Positions 1 to 10,400 are shown, counted from the stretch's first letter. The stretch is 16,271 nt of DNA from Verrucomicrobiaceae bacterium (GCA_947463285.1 CANHTV010000029.1:1-16271), one strand, 5' to 3'. Notes: generated by a model not told the origin, from the letters alone. Translations and numbers: made by a program.

Positions 1-278
1 AAGTGAGCTTCAAGGTCAAGACTCACGACAAAAGCCCCATCGGCAAACAGAACAATCTCTTCGTGCAGGTAGATGTCCCCGTTCCCGGCGGCACCACAAC
101 ACACCGTATTGCCTTGGGCTCCATTCTGCGCATCGACGCACCTCGCAAGGTGGTGACACCACCACCAACAGCCCCCGTCGTTGCAGCCGCAAAACCCAAA
201 GAAGCTCCTAAGCCAGCCGCGCCGAAAGTGCTAAGTCGCCTTGAACAGCTCCGCCTTGAAGCGGCAGGTGCCAAGTAA
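1..278 (+). CDS. C-terminal end of an unidentified protein (5' truncated)
   Basis: An open frame enters from the left window edge and ends at TAA 276-278. The first possible start inside the window is GTG at 3, but a start exactly at the edge is more likely an internal valine, so I treat this as the tail of a longer protein. About 55 residues of beta-rich, possibly Ig-like sequence (LFVQVDVPVPGG, then HRIALGSILRID) are followed by a Pro/Ala/Lys-rich linker and a short charged helix (SRLEQLRLEAAG). I do not recognise the family. It sits 67 bases before the DUF1549/DUF1553 gene on the same strand and could share its transcript. Such genes in Planctomycetes and Verrucomicrobia often lie next to other secreted proteins (for example DUF1501 or pre-peptidase C-terminal domain proteins). 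Membership in that kind of cluster is inference only. Confidence 0.6.
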   Translation, partial: VSFKVKTHDKSPIGKQNNLFVQVDVPVPGGTTTHRIALGSILRIDAPRKVVTPPPTAPVVAAAKPKEAPKPAAPKVLSRLEQLRLEAAGAK

Positions 279-345
279 CCTAGATTTTGAGATAAAAACC
301 TCCGTTAAAGCGTAGCAGATACACCAAACCCACGGTCAATCCCCC

Positions 346-3207
346 ATGACTCGCCTTCTTCATTTTTCATATCTGTGTTTTATTGCCCAGATGTCAGTCG
401 CCAGCATGGCCCTGAGTAATCCTGCTCAGAATCCTGCCAGCGCACCAGTGCCCGCTGCAAACGCTCCTGTGGATTTCGCCCAAGTGCAGTCCATCTTGGA
501 AAGCAAGTGCTTGGAGTGTCACAATCCCACCAAGATTAAGGGCAAGCTGCTGATGGATACGGCTGAGGCCTTACTCAAAGGGGGCGATTCAGGCCCAGCC
601 TTGGTTCCAGGCAAGCCTGATGAAAGCAGCCTCATCAAACGTCTTGTCTTACCAGCTGATGACGATGATGTCATGCCCCCCAAAGGCGGCCCTCTGCCAG
701 CTGATCAAATCGCCTTGCTGAAGCGCTGGGTCGCAGAAGGTGCCAAATGGCCGCAAGGGGTGGTCATGCGTCACAAATCTACCGAGGAACTGAAAGCTTT
801 GGCCGATCTTAACGCCAAGCTTCCTGCTCTTAAAAAGCTGGAAATTTTCCCAGATAAATTCGCGCTCGAAACCCAGCGCGACTTCCATCGCGTGGTCGTC
901 ATGGCGACCTTCAATGATGCCACGACACGCGACGTGACTCGTTTTTCGAATCTACATGTCGCTGATGGCAACCTTGCCAAACTCGACGGCGACACCCTCA
1001 AGCCTGTCAGTGATGCTGGTTCCACAGAACTTGTCGCCAACCTCGGCAGCATGAATGTGAAAGCCGCAATCTCTGTGAAAGACGGCAAAAAAGATCGCCC
1101 CATTTCCTACCATCTGGATGTGATGCCCGTCTTTCTGCGCGGCGGATGTAATCAAGGCGGCTGCCACGGAGCAGCTCGTGGTAAAGACGGCTTCCGTATC
1201 AGTCTCTTCGGCATGGACCCAGATGGTGACTACACTCGCATCACGCGAGAAATGGTCGGCAGACGCGTGAATCTAGCCATTCCGGAAGAAAGCACACTCG
1301 TAGAAAAAGCCGTCGGCAGCGTCCCACACTCCGGCAATCAATGCTACGAGCCTGAATCTGAATACAACAAAACCGTTATCGAGTGGATCAGCAATGGTGC
1401 CGTGAATGATCAACCTGGCTACGCCAAGGTCACAGGCATTGAGATCTTCCCGAAACAAATCGTGCTAGAAGGCCCAAACAACACTCAGCAGATCACCGTT
1501 CGTGCATCCTATTCTGACGGCACTGATCGTGATGTCTCCAAGCTGGCTTTGTTCATGTCCAACAACGACCCGACCGCCAGCATTAACAAACAAGGTCTCG
1601 TCACCAGTGGAGACCGCGGTGCTGCGTTCATGCTTGCACGTTTTGACGTTTACAGCGTTACCGCCCAAGTACTCGTCATCCCGGCAAAGCTTGAATACGA
1701 ACGCCCTAAATTAGTCGAGACCAATTACATCGACACTTTGGTTAATGAAAACCTCCATAAGTTGCGCATCCTGCCCAGCGGCATTTGCACAGACGAAGAG
1801 TATGTGCGACGCGCCTACATTGATGTCGTCGGCATCTATCCACCTGCGGCAGACATTCGTGCCTTCCTTGCGGACAAAAGCCCCAACAAACGTGAAGCCC
1901 TGATCGACAACCTAACCAAGCGCAAGGAATTCACCGAACTCTGGGTGATGAAGTGGGCGGAATTGCTCCAAATTCGTTCAGGTATCGCAGGTAACAACAA
2001 CCAGCCGCCGTTCTACAAAAATGCCCTTCTCTACTACAACTGGCTGGCAGAGCGCATCGGTAAAAACATCCCGCTTGACGAGATCGTTAAAGAACTTGTC
2101 GCCTCCACAGGTGGCACTGTTTCCAGTCCAGCAGTCAATTTCTACCAGACGGAACTTGATCAGCTTAAGCTCACCGAAAACGTAGCGCAGGTTTTCATGG
2201 GAATGCGCATCCAATGTGCCCAGTGCCACAATCATCCATTCGATCGCTGGACCATGGATGACTACTATGGATTCAAAGCCTTCTTTTCCCAAATCGGCCG
2301 CAAGCAGACTGATGATCCGCAGGAAGTCATTATCTATAACAGCAAAGGCGGCGAATCCCGCCACTTCCTGACCAATGCAGTCATGAAGCCAAAATTTCTA
2401 GGGGGTGACACTCCTGAAATCAAGCCAGGCGAAGACCGTCGCAAGATTCTCGCTGAATGGCTTGCCTCCCCTGAAAATCCTTACTTTGCACGCAATATTG
2501 CCAATATCACCTGGGCTCATTTCTTCGGACTTGGCATCGTAGATCCAGTTGATGACGTGCGTGTGTCTAATCCTCCTTCAAACCCCGAGTTGCTTTCCGC
2601 GCTGGCCAAAAACCTGACGGAATACAAGTTCGATATGCGCCGTTTCGTGAAAGATATTTGCACTTCCATGAGCTATCAGCGGAGCACCAAAGTGAACGAT
2701 ACCAATGCTGGCGACAAAAAGAACTTCTCTCATGCGCAGGTGCGTCGCGTCAGAGCTGAAATCTTGCTTGATGCCATCTCCCAAATCACTGACACACCCA
2801 ACAAGTTCCAAGGTCTTCCCCTCGGAGCTCGTGCAGTGCAGATCGCTGATGGTGCAGTTAGCAATTACTTCCTGACCACTTTTGGACGTGCCAAACGTGA
2901 ATCCGTCTGCTCATGCGAAGTAAAGATGGAACCTACGTTGTCTCAGGCCCTGCATCTCATGAATGGAGATGCTGTCAATGACCGCATCAAACAGGGGAAA
3001 GTGGTTTCCAAGATGATCGCTGAGAAAAAGACTGACCGCGAGATCGTCGAGGATCTCTACCTTCGTGTCTTTGGTCGCATGCCCATAGAAAAAGAATGGA
3101 CTACCATTCAGCAGACCCTTGCCAATGCCGCAGATCAGCGTCAGGCGGCCCTTGAAGACGTTTTCTGGGCGCTTATGAACTCGAAAGAGTTCTACTTCAA
3201 CCACTGA
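346..3207 (+). CDS. Secreted DUF1549/DUF1553 protein with cytochrome c-like and Ig-like modules
   Basis: A 953-residue exported protein. Residues 1-24 form a signal peptide (Arg3, hydrophobic core, small residues near 19-24). A planctomycete-type cytochrome c module follows, with CLECH at 55-59 and a candidate axial Met110 in VMPP. An Ig-like (Big2-type) domain spans about 165-245. A second cytochrome-like module has C268/C273-H274 (CX4CH), and a second Ig-like domain spans about 365-446. DUF1549 begins near 459 and contains CAQCHNHPFDRW at 624-635. DUF1553 runs from about 695 to the end. Length and order match the full-length family, which is abundant in Planctomycetes and Verrucomicrobia and has no firmly established biochemical role; periplasmic electron transfer tied to polymer or sulfated-glycan use is often suggested. 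The usual DUF1501 partner does not follow; a terminator closes the gene. ATG 346 is chosen because it gives the signal peptide; no clear ribosome site precedes it. Confidence 0.93.
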   Translation: MTRLLHFSYLCFIAQMSVASMALSNPAQNPASAPVPAANAPVDFAQVQSILESKCLECHNPTKIKGKLLMDTAEALLKGGDSGPALVPGKPDESSLIKRLVLPADDDDVMPPKGGPLPADQIALLKRWVAEGAKWPQGVVMRHKSTEELKALADLNAKLPALKKLEIFPDKFALETQRDFHRVVVMATFNDATTRDVTRFSNLHVADGNLAKLDGDTLKPVSDAGSTELVANLGSMNVKAAISVKDGKKDRPISYHLDVMPVFLRGGCNQGGCHGAARGKDGFRISLFGMDPDGDYTRITREMVGRRVNLAIPEESTLVEKAVGSVPHSGNQCYEPESEYNKTVIEWISNGAVNDQPGYAKVTGIEIFPKQIVLEGPNNTQQITVRASYSDGTDRDVSKLALFMSNNDPTASINKQGLVTSGDRGAAFMLARFDVYSVTAQVLVIPAKLEYERPKLVETNYIDTLVNENLHKLRILPSGICTDEEYVRRAYIDVVGIYPPAADIRAFLADKSPNKREALIDNLTKRKEFTELWVMKWAELLQIRSGIAGNNNQPPFYKNALLYYNWLAERIGKNIPLDEIVKELVASTGGTVSSPAVNFYQTELDQLKLTENVAQVFMGMRIQCAQCHNHPFDRWTMDDYYGFKAFFSQIGRKQTDDPQEVIIYNSKGGESRHFLTNAVMKPKFLGGDTPEIKPGEDRRKILAEWLASPENPYFARNIANITWAHFFGLGIVDPVDDVRVSNPPSNPELLSALAKNLTEYKFDMRRFVKDICTSMSYQRSTKVNDTNAGDKKNFSHAQVRRVRAEILLDAISQITDTPNKFQGLPLGARAVQIADGAVSNYFLTTFGRAKRESVCSCEVKMEPTLSQALHLMNGDAVNDRIKQGKVVSKMIAEKKTDREIVEDLYLRVFGRMPIEKEWTTIQQTLANAADQRQAALEDVFWALMNSKEFYFNH

Positions 3208-3228
3208 TCTTGTCATTGTTTTCCACCG

Positions 3229-3259
3229 AGCCCCGGTCTGTGAAGATCGGGGCTTTTTT
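3229..3259 (+). terminator. Intrinsic terminator after the DUF1549/DUF1553 gene
   Basis: The arms 3229-3238 (AGCCCCGGTC) and 3245-3254 (GATCGGGGCT) form a 10-bp stem with one G-T wobble and a 6-base loop. The right arm runs straight into a T tract ending at 3259. It lies 21 bases after the TGA at 3205-3207. Stem strength and T tract are those of a textbook Rho-independent terminator. The next gene starts only 8 bases past the T tract. Confidence 0.9.
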
Positions 3260-3266
3260 ATAGATC

Positions 3267-4313
3267 ATGCATCTCACCGAACTCCGAGCCTCCCTGCTTA
3301 AAGGTCATGTCATACCGGCCTGCCCATTGGCTTTGACTTCATCTCGGAAGCTCGATGAAAAACACCAGCGGGCACTGATTCGATATTACACCAGCTCAGG
3401 ATCGGGAGGACTAGCCGTGGGCGTCCACACCACCCAATTTGCGATTCGTGATGCCAAGCATGGTCTATTGGCCCCCGTGATGACACTGGCAGCGGAGGAA
3501 CTAAAGCGGGCTGACGCCAAAATTGGCAAACGTCATCTGCGCATCGGAGGAGTTTGCGGAGAGAGGGCTCAGGCCATCGCCGAAGCGAAACTTCTTCATA
3601 GCCTTGGTTACGATGCCACCCTTTTAAGTCTGGGGGCCATGAAAACAGCGACAGAAGACGAACTCATTCAGCATTGCCAAGCTGTGAGCGAGGTGTTGCC
3701 AATCGTAGGATTCTATCTTCAGCCAGCTGTTGGTGGACGCGTGCTGCCCTTGTCTTTTTGGCGTCGTCTTGTGCTGCTGCCAAATGTCGTCGCCATCAAA
3801 ATAGCCCCGTTTAATCGCTATCAGACGCTGGACGTCATCCGGGCTTTGGCAGAGTCAGGACGCGACGACATCGCCCTCTACACGGGTAACGATGACAACA
3901 TCGTCCTGGATCTGCTCACCCCGCACACCTTAGCAGGTAAAACCGTGCGCTTTGTCGGTGGATTGCTCGGGCACTGGTCTGTGTGGACCCAAAGCGCCGT
4001 CGCACTGCATCAGGAATGTCGGCGTGTTTCCGTCGGTGATTCCCCCATACCAGCCGCAATGCTGCAGACGGCGATTGAAGTCACCGACTGCAACTCGGCA
4101 TTCTTTGATGCAGCCCATCAATTTTCAGGCTGCATCGCGGGTTTGCATGAAGTGCTCCGCCGCCAAGGATTACTTGCAGGCCTTTGGTGCCTTGATCCCC
4201 AAGAAACACTCAGCTCTGGGCAGTTACAGGAGATCGACCGCGTTTACACAGCCTACCCACATCTCCACGATGATGAATTCGTCGCCCAGCACCTTGATGA
4301 CTGGCTTCGCTAA
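3267..4313 (+). CDS. Dihydrodipicolinate synthase (DapA) superfamily aldolase/lyase
   Basis: A 348-residue cytoplasmic class I aldolase-fold protein. Features of the DHDPS/N-acetylneuraminate lyase superfamily are visible: HVIPACPLAL at the start of the barrel, a Thr-Thr pair at 55-56 (GVHTTQF), a catalytic Tyr150 in GFYLQP, and a Schiff-base Lys178 in VAIKIAPFNR. The Tyr-to-Lys spacing of 28 equals that between Tyr133 and Lys161 of E. coli DapA. GND at 207-209 and FVGG at 229-232 fit later barrel strands. It is probably not the lysine-pathway DapA: it is about 55 residues longer, and the YNVPSRT signature with the substrate-binding Arg is replaced by a Gly-Gly-Arg variant. Substrate unknown; sugar-acid or keto-acid aldolases are the obvious candidates. 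The start is forced by an in-frame TAG at 3261-3263, leaving ATG 3267 as the only usual start before conserved sequence. There is no Shine-Dalgarno. Confidence 0.85.
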   Translation: MHLTELRASLLKGHVIPACPLALTSSRKLDEKHQRALIRYYTSSGSGGLAVGVHTTQFAIRDAKHGLLAPVMTLAAEELKRADAKIGKRHLRIGGVCGERAQAIAEAKLLHSLGYDATLLSLGAMKTATEDELIQHCQAVSEVLPIVGFYLQPAVGGRVLPLSFWRRLVLLPNVVAIKIAPFNRYQTLDVIRALAESGRDDIALYTGNDDNIVLDLLTPHTLAGKTVRFVGGLLGHWSVWTQSAVALHQECRRVSVGDSPIPAAMLQTAIEVTDCNSAFFDAAHQFSGCIAGLHEVLRRQGLLAGLWCLDPQETLSSGQLQEIDRVYTAYPHLHDDEFVAQHLDDWLR

Positions 4314-4468
4314 GGCTCCACTTTAACGAAGAACTTATCTTTCTTTTCTGGCTATTGGGCACAGGTGTCTATTCCAATCAGCCACGATCACAAGGCACTA
4401 TCACATCATACAGGGCACAAGAAAAAACTTCATTTCGCACCTTTCACCCCAAGCAGACCTGCTATTCT

Positions 4469-4474
4469 GAGGAG
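4469..4474 (+). promoter_or_regulatory. Possible ribosome binding site, distant, for the macroglobulin gene
   Basis: GAGGAG lies 17 bases before ATG 4492, longer than the usual 5-10 bases, so its use is uncertain. It matters because an in-frame TGA at 4468-4470 rules out any start further upstream, which supports ATG 4492. The 178-base gap 4314-4491 otherwise shows no convincing promoter or hairpin. Confidence 0.3.
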
Positions 4475-4491
4475 CGATTTTTCCGCCTCTC

Positions 4492-7400
4492 ATGAAAACC
4501 AGTGCACGCTCCGGACTGTTCTCCGCCCTGTGTCTGACAGCTGCTCTGCCGCTTTCACTCACCAACGCAGCTCCGACCTCCACAAAGGCCGAAGCTCCCC
4601 TAACAAAGGAGCCTGCTCTAGAAGCGACTTTCACGATGAATCCGGCGGAGCTTTCACCAGAAAGTACGATCGAGTTGGTGTTCCCGACGCCCATGATCAC
4701 CAAGGAGCGGGTTGGCAGTGCGGAAGCCGATTCCCCCTTGGTTTCTGTACCCGCATTGCGAGGCAGCTTTCAGTGGGTAAGCTCCAGAAGTGGACATTTC
4801 AAACTGGCAGAGGCTCCTAAGTTCAGCGCCAGTTATGACTTTGCTCTGCGCAAGGATTTGAAGGATCTCGAAGGCAAGTCGCTTTCCACCGAGACACTGG
4901 CTTCAGTGACAAGTGCTCAGTTTCGCCTGATTGATCAGTCACCCAAATGGTTCGACAGCGATGATGCCATGCGTCGGCCAAAGTTTCTTTTCGAGTTCAA
5001 TGACAACGTCAGCCTGAGTAGCGCGGAGACCAGCGTCAGTTTTGTTTCCGAAAAGCCCGCACTAAAAGTGATGGCCAAGGTATGTCATGCCACGGGCAAG
5101 GACTTCGAGCGCAACACAAGCCCTCAGGCAACTTGGGCTGAGGAAATCGCGAAGGTGTCCCCTTCCCTCACCGAGACCGCTACGCGTCTGAGTGCTCTGG
5201 TCGTAGAGCCTGCAGAAGCATTGCCTGTGGCTGAGAAATGGCACCTCCAGATCGCCACGACTCTGACGAATGCCTCCGGCCATGACAGCATCGCGCAGGG
5301 AGACGACATCGAACTAGGCAGCGTGCGTCCTTTTAACGTGCGCGAGATCAGTGGCCACACACCTTTCGATGACAGCTATTACATCGACATCGACTTTAAC
5401 AAAGTGCTGCTGCCAGCACGCGACGAGGTCTGGAAAGATGAAGAAGTGGCCGCTTATGCACAAAAGATCGCCACCAATGTGCATGTGGAACCAGATGTGG
5501 AAGTGAAGGCGGAGATCTTCAATCGCACCTTGCGCCTCAAGGGTGCCTTTGCGCTGACCACGCCTTACCGCGTCGTCGTCGAGCCTAACATTGAGTCTGG
5601 CGATGGATTAAAGCTGGAAAAAATCAGCGAGGAGGAAGTGAGCTTCACGCCAAATCCTCCCTATGTGGCTGCACCAGCCTTTGTCAGAGCCCAGCTTGCT
5701 GATGGAGGTGGCAGCTTCGAGATCGCTGCGGCCAATGTCCGTGAAGTGCGAGTGCGAGTGAAGAAGCTGAATGGTCCTGAGCTGCTTCAGGCACTGGAAA
5801 AATATGACGAGTATGACACGAAGTTTTACCAGAATGAAAAGAAGACGGAAAGCTACCAACCCGCCGCCTTTGACCAATACGCGGGCACGTCCATCTTTGA
5901 GCGTCGTTTCCCTGTGCAAAAGCCGCTGGATCGCAGTGAGATCATCACGCTGAACTGGAAGGAAATCCTAGCCGGAGTTGCGGTCGGACCGCTTTTTATC
6001 GAGATGGAAGGCATCGCTGCCGACGACATCATGGATAAGGGCGTCGTCACCCAGTCCCTCGTTCAGTTCACGGACCTGGGCATCATGCAGAAGAGCAATG
6101 GGCGCGAGACCCTGGTCTTCATCACCTCTCTAAAAACCGCCAAACCTGTGGCTGGAGTGCGCCTAACAATGGTAGACGATGAGCAAAAACTGATCGGCTA
6201 CGCGGATACAGATGCGAATGGCATCGCTGTCATGAAGGGCGACAACCCCGCACTGGTGCTGGCTGAGAAAGAAGGCGACTGCACAGCTATCCGCACCAAT
6301 GAATCTGGCATCAATGGAGCCATCCCGTATGATATTCCGACAGCCTGGGATAATGTCTGGCAGCCAACGCACCGCACTTTTGTGTTCTCTGACCGCCCTC
6401 TTTATCGTCCGGGAGATCTGGCGCACTTCAAAGCCCACACCCGCACCCGCGTCGGGGATTCCCTCCAACTCAGCACCGAGCCACAAAAAGCCCGCCTCAC
6501 CATCCGTGATCCACGCTATCGCACCATCCTGGATAAGGAGATCACCTTCAGTGCCAGTGGCTCCTGGGCCGATGATCTCAAGCTACCAGAAGGCCCGATG
6601 GGCTGGTATAGCCTGGGTATCCAGTTCGCCGCTGAGACCGAGGGCGAAGATGCTGAAAACAGCGGTTCATACAGCTTCCGTATTGATGACTACAAACCGA
6701 ACACCTTCGAGGTAAAGCTGGATGCCACCAAGCTCGACATCCAGCCTGATAGAATGAAGCTACCGCTCTCTGCCAACTACTTCATGGGCAAGTCCCTGAG
6801 CCGTGCAAAGATCGCCTGGACTGCCTCCTCCATGCGTGAATTCACCACCCCCAAAGGCTTTGAAGATTACCATTTTGGCGAAGCCCCACCTTCTGCGCAT
6901 TACGGCAAGGATCGCGACGCTGATGGCTACTACGATGACAGCAACGATGAAGAAGAAGGCGAGTGGTGGGTCAATGGCGACCTCACCATGGATGATGACG
7001 GCACGGCCATCCTGGAGATGCCCATGCCGCCACCAGATCGTGCGGCTTTGCCACAACAAGTGCGCGTGAATGCTGAAGTCACAGACATCAATCAGCAGAC
7101 CATCAGCACGGCCACGGAATTTGAGGTGCCTGGAGCTGAATTCATTTTGGGCCTCAAAGGTCCAGCATTTTTCAGCATTGTTGGTCAGGAGACCGGAATC
7201 GAGATCGTCAGCATTGATTCCCAAGGCCGCCCTGCCGCAGGGAGTGTGAATGTAGAAATAAAGATCGAGAGACAGGAATACCACACGCTTAAAGTCGCCA
7301 CGGCAGGTGGCGGCACGACGACCAAAGATCAGGTCATCTTGCGTGAAGAACTCAAGCAAACGGCCTCGCTCGAAGCTCCAACTGCTGGCAGTGCGCCAAG

Positions 7401-10400
7401 TCTCAACATCCCATTCAAACCAGCCCACGGCGGCCTCTATTTCCTCACCGCTGAGGCACTGGATGGCCAAGGCAAAAAGGTGCTCTCGCGCCTGCCGATT
7501 TATGTCATCGGTGGCAATGAATTTCCCTGGGCCATGGAAGACGGCTCGCACATCCATCTCCAACCCGAAAAGAGCAGCTTAAAACCTGGCGAGGAAGCCG
7601 TGATCGTGGTCAAAACCCCCATCGCTGGCACGGCTCTGGTCAGTGTGGAGCGCAATGCTGTGCATCGTCATTTCGTCACCCAGATCTCACCCGAAAATCC
7701 AGTGATCCACGTGCCGATGACCGAGGCTGAGGCCCCCAATGCCTTCGTCTCCGTCATCTTGATGCGCGGCAGTGATGCCAGCCCCAAGACCCACAAAATG
7801 CCGGAATACAAAATCGGGTACTGCCAGCTCAAAGTCGAATCCAAGACCAAGGAACTCAGCATCGCCATCACACCGAATAAAGCCGAGGTGAAGCCTGCGG
7901 AAAGCGTCGAGATCTCCGCCATCGTCACCGATCATCAAGGCAAAGCCGTGGGTGGCAGCGAGGTCACTCTTTATGCCGTGGACGAAGGAGTACTCAGCCT
8001 GATGAAGCACGAGACACCTGACCCCAGCGCTTTTTTCCATGAGGACATGCCGCTGGCCATCAACAATTACACTTCTTTGGACGACCTGCTGCCTGAGGAA
8101 ATCGCCGCACGAGAGCGCGGTAACAAAGGCTTCCTAATCGGCGGTGGTGGTGATGAAAACGAGGCCCCCATCACGCTGAGAAAAAACTTCATCGCCACAC
8201 CACTCTGGCTAGCCAGCGGCCTGACGAATGAAAGCGGCAAAGTCACCATCTCCGTCACCGCACCCGACAATCTGACGCGTTATCGCATCATGGCCGTGGC
8301 CGTGGGCGGAGCAGATCTTTTTGGCAGCGGCGAATCCGCTTTCAAAATCAACAAACCGCTCATGATCGAGCCCGTCGTGCCACGTTTTGCCCGACTCGGT
8401 GATGAAACCCTGCTGAAAGCCGTGCTTCATAACACCACGCCGAATGAAGGTGAAGTGGAAGTGACTCTGGAACTCGATGCCACCGCTGATTTCATCCGCG
8501 AGCAGCGTTTCTTCATCCCAGCCTCCATCCAGGCACCCGAAGACCCAAAACGGTGGAAGCAAAAAGTCACTCTGAAAGCCAACGAAACCAGCGTCGTGGC
8601 ATTCCCGGTAGTGTTTAATCAACTCGGGACAGCTCAATGGAAATGGAGCACACGCACCATCACCTGGAACGGTGCTGAACTCAGCGACGGCACTGTCTCC
8701 AGCCTGGAAGTCACCCATCCTGTGCCAGAATTCCGCGAAGTTCGTTATGCCCGCCTAGGTGGCGATGTGATCGAAAACCTGGCCGCGCAGGTGAACCCGA
8801 CCTTGTTGGAAGGTCAGGGCACCATGGCCGTCAGTGTTAGCACCTCACGCCTATACGAGACAAGAGACGCACTGGAGTACATCCTTGAGTATCCGTACGG
8901 CTGTGCTGAGCAGACCACCTCAGCGACCGTTCCCTGGCTCGTTTTAGGTAGCTACCAGTCCCTTTTCCCTGAACTACTCAGCGCCGAAAAAACCAAGGCT
9001 GCCGTGCAAAAAGGCGTCAACCGTCTGCTGACCATGACAACCGATGAAGGCGGCCTGGCCTACTGGCCCGGCGGCACCGAGCCGAGTTATTGGGCCAGTG
9101 CTTACGGTGGCTTTCTGCTGATGCGTGCCCGTGACTCCGGTGTCAATGTTCCGCCTGAAGTCATCGACCGCCTGCTGGGTTATCTCTCCAAAAAGCTGCG
9201 TGGACTGGAGGAAGAAAAAGACCTCTACAAGATCACCGACAGTGCTTTCGCGCTCTACACTTTGGCGAAAGGTAAAAAGGCTGAACCAGCCTACCAAAAT
9301 TTGCTTCATGCCAAACGCGATCGCCTGCCAGAGGCTGCCCGACTTTACACCGCCCTGGCCATGTGCCTGAGCGATGCGCCTGATCAGCAGATCAAAGAAA
9401 TGCTTGGCTGGAAGCCACCTGCGCCCCCTGCCCCGCCGGAGAAAAAACCCGCCAGTAAAGCGAAGACCAAGGCGAAGAAAACCTCACCTGCACCCGCGCT
9501 TGCTGTTACTTCGCCCGCTTGGTCCCATTGGGCAGGCAATGCAGCCAACAAAGGCCTGCGACTCATCGCCTACACACATCTTGGACTGACCCAAGATGCG
9601 GAAGCATTGACAAAAAGCCTGCTGCAATCCCGCAACGGACGTGGCGAGTGGGGGAACACCTTTGCCAATGCCTGGACGCTCACCGGACTCGCTGCATACG
9701 AACGCAGTCTAAAAAAATCTGCCGAACCACTGGTGGCTAAGGTATTTTGGGATGCCCAAAAGGCTGAACTCACCGTCCCGGCCCATCCCGGCAGCGCCAA
9801 GGTTTCCTTTGATCTCAATTCCAAGCTCAGCGCAGCTCCGCTGAAGATCGAACTGCCAGCAGGACGCGAAGTATTCAGTCGTCTTGACGCGCGCAGTCAT
9901 GCGCAGGCCCGCGAATTCAAAGGCGAAAACAAAGGCTACGTCATCGAGCGCTTGTATGAAAAACTTTTACCCGACGGCTCTACCTCAGAGGCCAGCGACC
10001 TGCGTGTCGGTGACATGGTCGTCATCTCGCTCACGCTCGACATCGGCGGCGGCGACCGTTATCTAGCCATCAATGATCCACTACCGAGCGTGCTTGAAGC
10101 CATCAACCCCGAGTTTGAAAGCCAGAACGCTCGCAGTGCAGATCAACTTCCTGAAGGCATCGAAGCCTGGTTCTGTGATCACCGCGAGATCCGTGCTGAC
10201 CGAGCCCTGTTCTTTACCGACTACGCGCCGCAGAAAGGCAAATTCCAGCTCCGCTATCTGGCACGCGCGATTGCAGAGGGTGACACCATCGCACCACCAG
10301 CACGCATTGAAGCCATGTATCAGCCTAACAAATACGGTCTCAGCCCCACCCAACATCTTCGCACCCTGCCAAGTGGCGACGGTCGGGTGGCTGGGAAGTA

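Noticed and set aside
4441..4468. Possible sigma-70 promoter (CTTTCA, 16-base spacer, TATTCT) before the macroglobulin
   Set aside because: Only 3 of 6 and 4 of 6 consensus matches; such matches are expected by chance, so it is not annotated.
4468..4536. Lipoprotein signal for the macroglobulin based on Cys14
   Set aside because: The residues before Cys14 are Ser-Ala-Leu, with Leu at position -1, which does not fit a lipobox; a type I cleavage near residues 26-27 is more natural.
4365..4820. Plus-strand 151-residue frame overlapping the start of the macroglobulin gene
   Set aside because: It is out of frame with the macroglobulin signal peptide and has low-complexity His/Ser/Arg composition without domain features.
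6760..7563. Minus-strand 267-residue open frame
   Set aside because: It lies entirely within the macroglobulin gene opposite well supported domains; its His/Val/Phe-rich product matches no recognisable family and looks like an antisense shadow.
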